DNA of 64,000 nucleotides from Desulfurellaceae bacterium bin18 (GTDB lineage: Bacteria; Desulfobacterota; Binatia; Bin18): the NCBI GenBank assembly GCA_002238415.1, contig MPMI01000022.1, positions 31,901 to 95,900 of the forward strand, in the 5' to 3' direction. The translations under genes and the position numbers were made by a program. The notes beneath the pieces are model-generated. The model searched no databases and was not told where the DNA came from. It saw nothing but the letters and a program-made list of their open reading frames with translations. This document shows, piece after piece, positions 62,968 to 64,000 of the stretch. Numbering within the stretch: the stretch's first letter is position 1; the number at the start of each line of letters is the position of its first letter.

Positions 62968-63584
62968 GGTATCCCAGGCTCTTCTTTCCGATTCTTCTCA
63001 CCAGCCTTGTGCTCGGCGGGTGTAGCCTCACGCGCTCCAAACAAGAGGTGCAGTATTACGCCTTGACCCTGCCCACGCGCTCTTCTGCCCCGTCCAGTCC
63101 GGCACCCCTCACGGCGTCGCTCGTCGTGCGGCCGTTTAGTGCTCAACCGCCGTATCATCGTGACCGGATGGTCTATCGCTCTTCGCCCTATGAGTTTGAT
63201 TTTTATCACTATCACCGCTGGGTCACGAAACCGGCCGATATGCTGACCAGCCTGACCCGACGGAGCTTGCAACAGTCGGGTCTCTTCACCACCGTCTATC
63301 CTACCCCGGACGCTCAGGCCGACCTGCGTCTCGGAGGCGTTGTCCGGCAATACGAAGAGGTCGATCAGACTCACTCTTGGCAGGCGGTCCTGAGCATCGA
63401 GGTGTGGCTGTCCCGCTCGCGGGAGCCGGCCCCGTTTTGGTTCCGTTCCTATACCGCAACCCGACCGGCAACGAAGCGCAATCCCGCGGCGGTGGCGGAA
63501 GCCATGAGCCAAAATTTGCAGGATATTCTTGAGCGACTTGCTCACGATCTGGCCGACGCGTTGGCCACCAAGTCGGCCCCCTGA
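62964..63584 (+). CDS. ABC-type transport auxiliary lipoprotein (PqiC/ABC_trans_aux family)
   Basis: 206 residues. Lipoprotein signal RLFFPILLTSLVLGGCSL with lipobox LGGC. Mature part shows VQYYALTLPTRS, SLVVRPFSAQPPYHRDRMVY and SPYEFDFYHYHRWVTKPADM, the PF03886 pattern. Probably anchored at the outer membrane as partner of the MCE tunnel. Coupled to mlaD through an ATGA overlap. Confidence 0.88.
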   Translation: MRYPRLFFPILLTSLVLGGCSLTRSKQEVQYYALTLPTRSSAPSSPAPLTASLVVRPFSAQPPYHRDRMVYRSSPYEFDFYHYHRWVTKPADMLTSLTRRSLQQSGLFTTVYPTPDAQADLRLGGVVRQYEEVDQTHSWQAVLSIEVWLSRSREPAPFWFRSYTATRPATKRNPAAVAEAMSQNLQDILERLAHDLADALATKSAP

Positions 63585-63611
63585 CGACCAGGACACCGGT
63601 CAGACACTACG

Positions 63612-63652
63612 CCCATTGGAGGAGCAGGCCCAAGACCCGCCCCTCCAATGGG
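63612..63652. terminator. Bidirectional hairpin between convergent genes
   Basis: CCCATTGGAGG (63612-63622) and CCTCCAATGGG (63642-63652) form a perfect 11-bp stem with a 19-nt loop, between the convergent lipoprotein and PQQ genes. No T tract on the plus strand. Confidence 0.6.
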
Positions 63653-63661
63653 GAAGGGTGA

Positions 63662-64000
63662 CTATTCCCCACCCACCGAAAACGCGATCAGGGCGTTGCC
63701 CGACATGCCGCCCCACAGGCCGTAGCCGGAGTTGACATACAGCATACCGTCGACAATGGTCGGCCCCGGGCCGTCAAAAGACCCGCCCTTGGTCTTGACG
63801 CCGTTGGTGCTCTCATACTCCTGATCGGCGTTGTACTCCCAGACGACGTTCCCGCTGTCGGTGGCATAGCCGCGCAGATGGCCATCCACCGAACCGGAGA
63901 ACACCACGCCGGGCAGGGCTGACACGGCCGCCGACTGGGCCGGGCTGCACTGCGGTCGGTCGCCACAGCCGACCGGCGGGACGTGCCATTTGCGCGCGCC
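63662..64000 (-). CDS. PQQ-dependent polyvinyl-alcohol-dehydrogenase-like protein, 3' end
   Basis: The last 112 codons; the gene runs off the right edge. CSPAQSAAVSALPGVVFSG, GSVDGHLRGYATDSGNVVWE, VKTKGGSFDGPGPTIVDGM and LYVNSGYGLWGGMSGNALIA match the closing propeller blades of PQQ quinoproteins annotated as polyvinyl alcohol dehydrogenases. Such periplasmic enzymes oxidise alcohols. Stop TAG at 63662-63664. Confidence 0.8.
   Translation of the reverse strand, partial: GARKWHVPPVGCGDRPQCSPAQSAAVSALPGVVFSGSVDGHLRGYATDSGNVVWEYNADQEYESTNGVKTKGGSFDGPGPTIVDGMLYVNSGYGLWGGMSGNALIAFSVGGE

Overview
The window is a GC-rich stretch of bacterial chromosome, apparently from a Gram-negative organism. It carries MlaE/MlaF/MlaD-type outer-membrane lipid transport genes with an auxiliary lipoprotein, ClpA/ClpS and lipoprotein signals. 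Class I lysyl-tRNA synthetase, monomeric isocitrate dehydrogenase, several F420/flavin-dependent luciferase-like (LLM) oxidoreductases, MaoC, acyl-CoA dehydrogenase and enoyl-CoA hydratase genes, an HMG-CoA-synthase-like protein fused to an OB-fold/zinc-ribbon domain and a PQQ dehydrogenase suggest an uncultured heterotroph with a large catabolic repertoire. A Desulfobacterota/Binatota/Tectomicrobia-like lineage would fit, but that is inference from gene content. I saw no rRNA, tRNA or CRISPR array.

Left part (1-16.7 kb): the start of a homogentisate-dioxygenase-like gene; an LLM oxidoreductase behind a perfect palindromic operator; an HxlR regulator divergent from a cytoplasmic molybdopterin oxidoreductase; a small unknown gene ending in a 52-bp tandem duplication; an IS3-type transposase remnant; a glutathione-transferase-like protein and a haloalkane dehalogenase; a TetR regulator next to a DUF4143 ATPase remnant. 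A four-gene minus-strand operon follows (SDR, HMG-CoA-synthase/OB-fold fusion, SCP2-type thiolase, acyl-CoA dehydrogenase) ending at a strong terminator, then a Ycf48-like lipoprotein and isocitrate dehydrogenase.

Middle (16.7-34.3 kb): a frameshifted gene, a BrnT/BrnA toxin-antitoxin pair with a textbook promoter-operator, threonylcarbamoyl-AMP synthase, a complete arginine to agmatine to putrescine route (speA divergent from aguB-aguA), DNA ligase, an enoyl-CoA hydratase, a RimI-like acetyltransferase beside a DUF4160/DUF2442 chimera, a ThDP enzyme, nicotinate phosphoribosyltransferase, and an operon of enoyl-CoA hydratase, VOC protein, NHL propeller and 2-hydroxyacid dehydrogenase.

Right part (34.3-64 kb): a LuxR-type regulator amid decayed gene fragments; an uncharacterised catabolic block with three LLM oxidoreductases, two MaoC proteins, a variant HisI-like protein and DoxX; an accessory patch (GNAT with an attC-like half-site, HigBA, an orphan methyltransferase specificity region); a TPR methyltransferase, ClpA/ClpS and an M1 aminopeptidase. 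The most striking locus is at 50.5-56.95 kb: a compact minus-strand defence island encoding a small RHH protein, a cytosine-C5 methyltransferase, a MORC/Hsp90-like GHKL ATPase, a Z1-domain SF2-type ATPase and a PD-(D/E)XK (DUF4420) protein, with an HNH endonuclease just upstream directly behind lysS. The window closes with the Mla-type ABC operon and the 3' end of a PQQ polyvinyl-alcohol-dehydrogenase-like gene.
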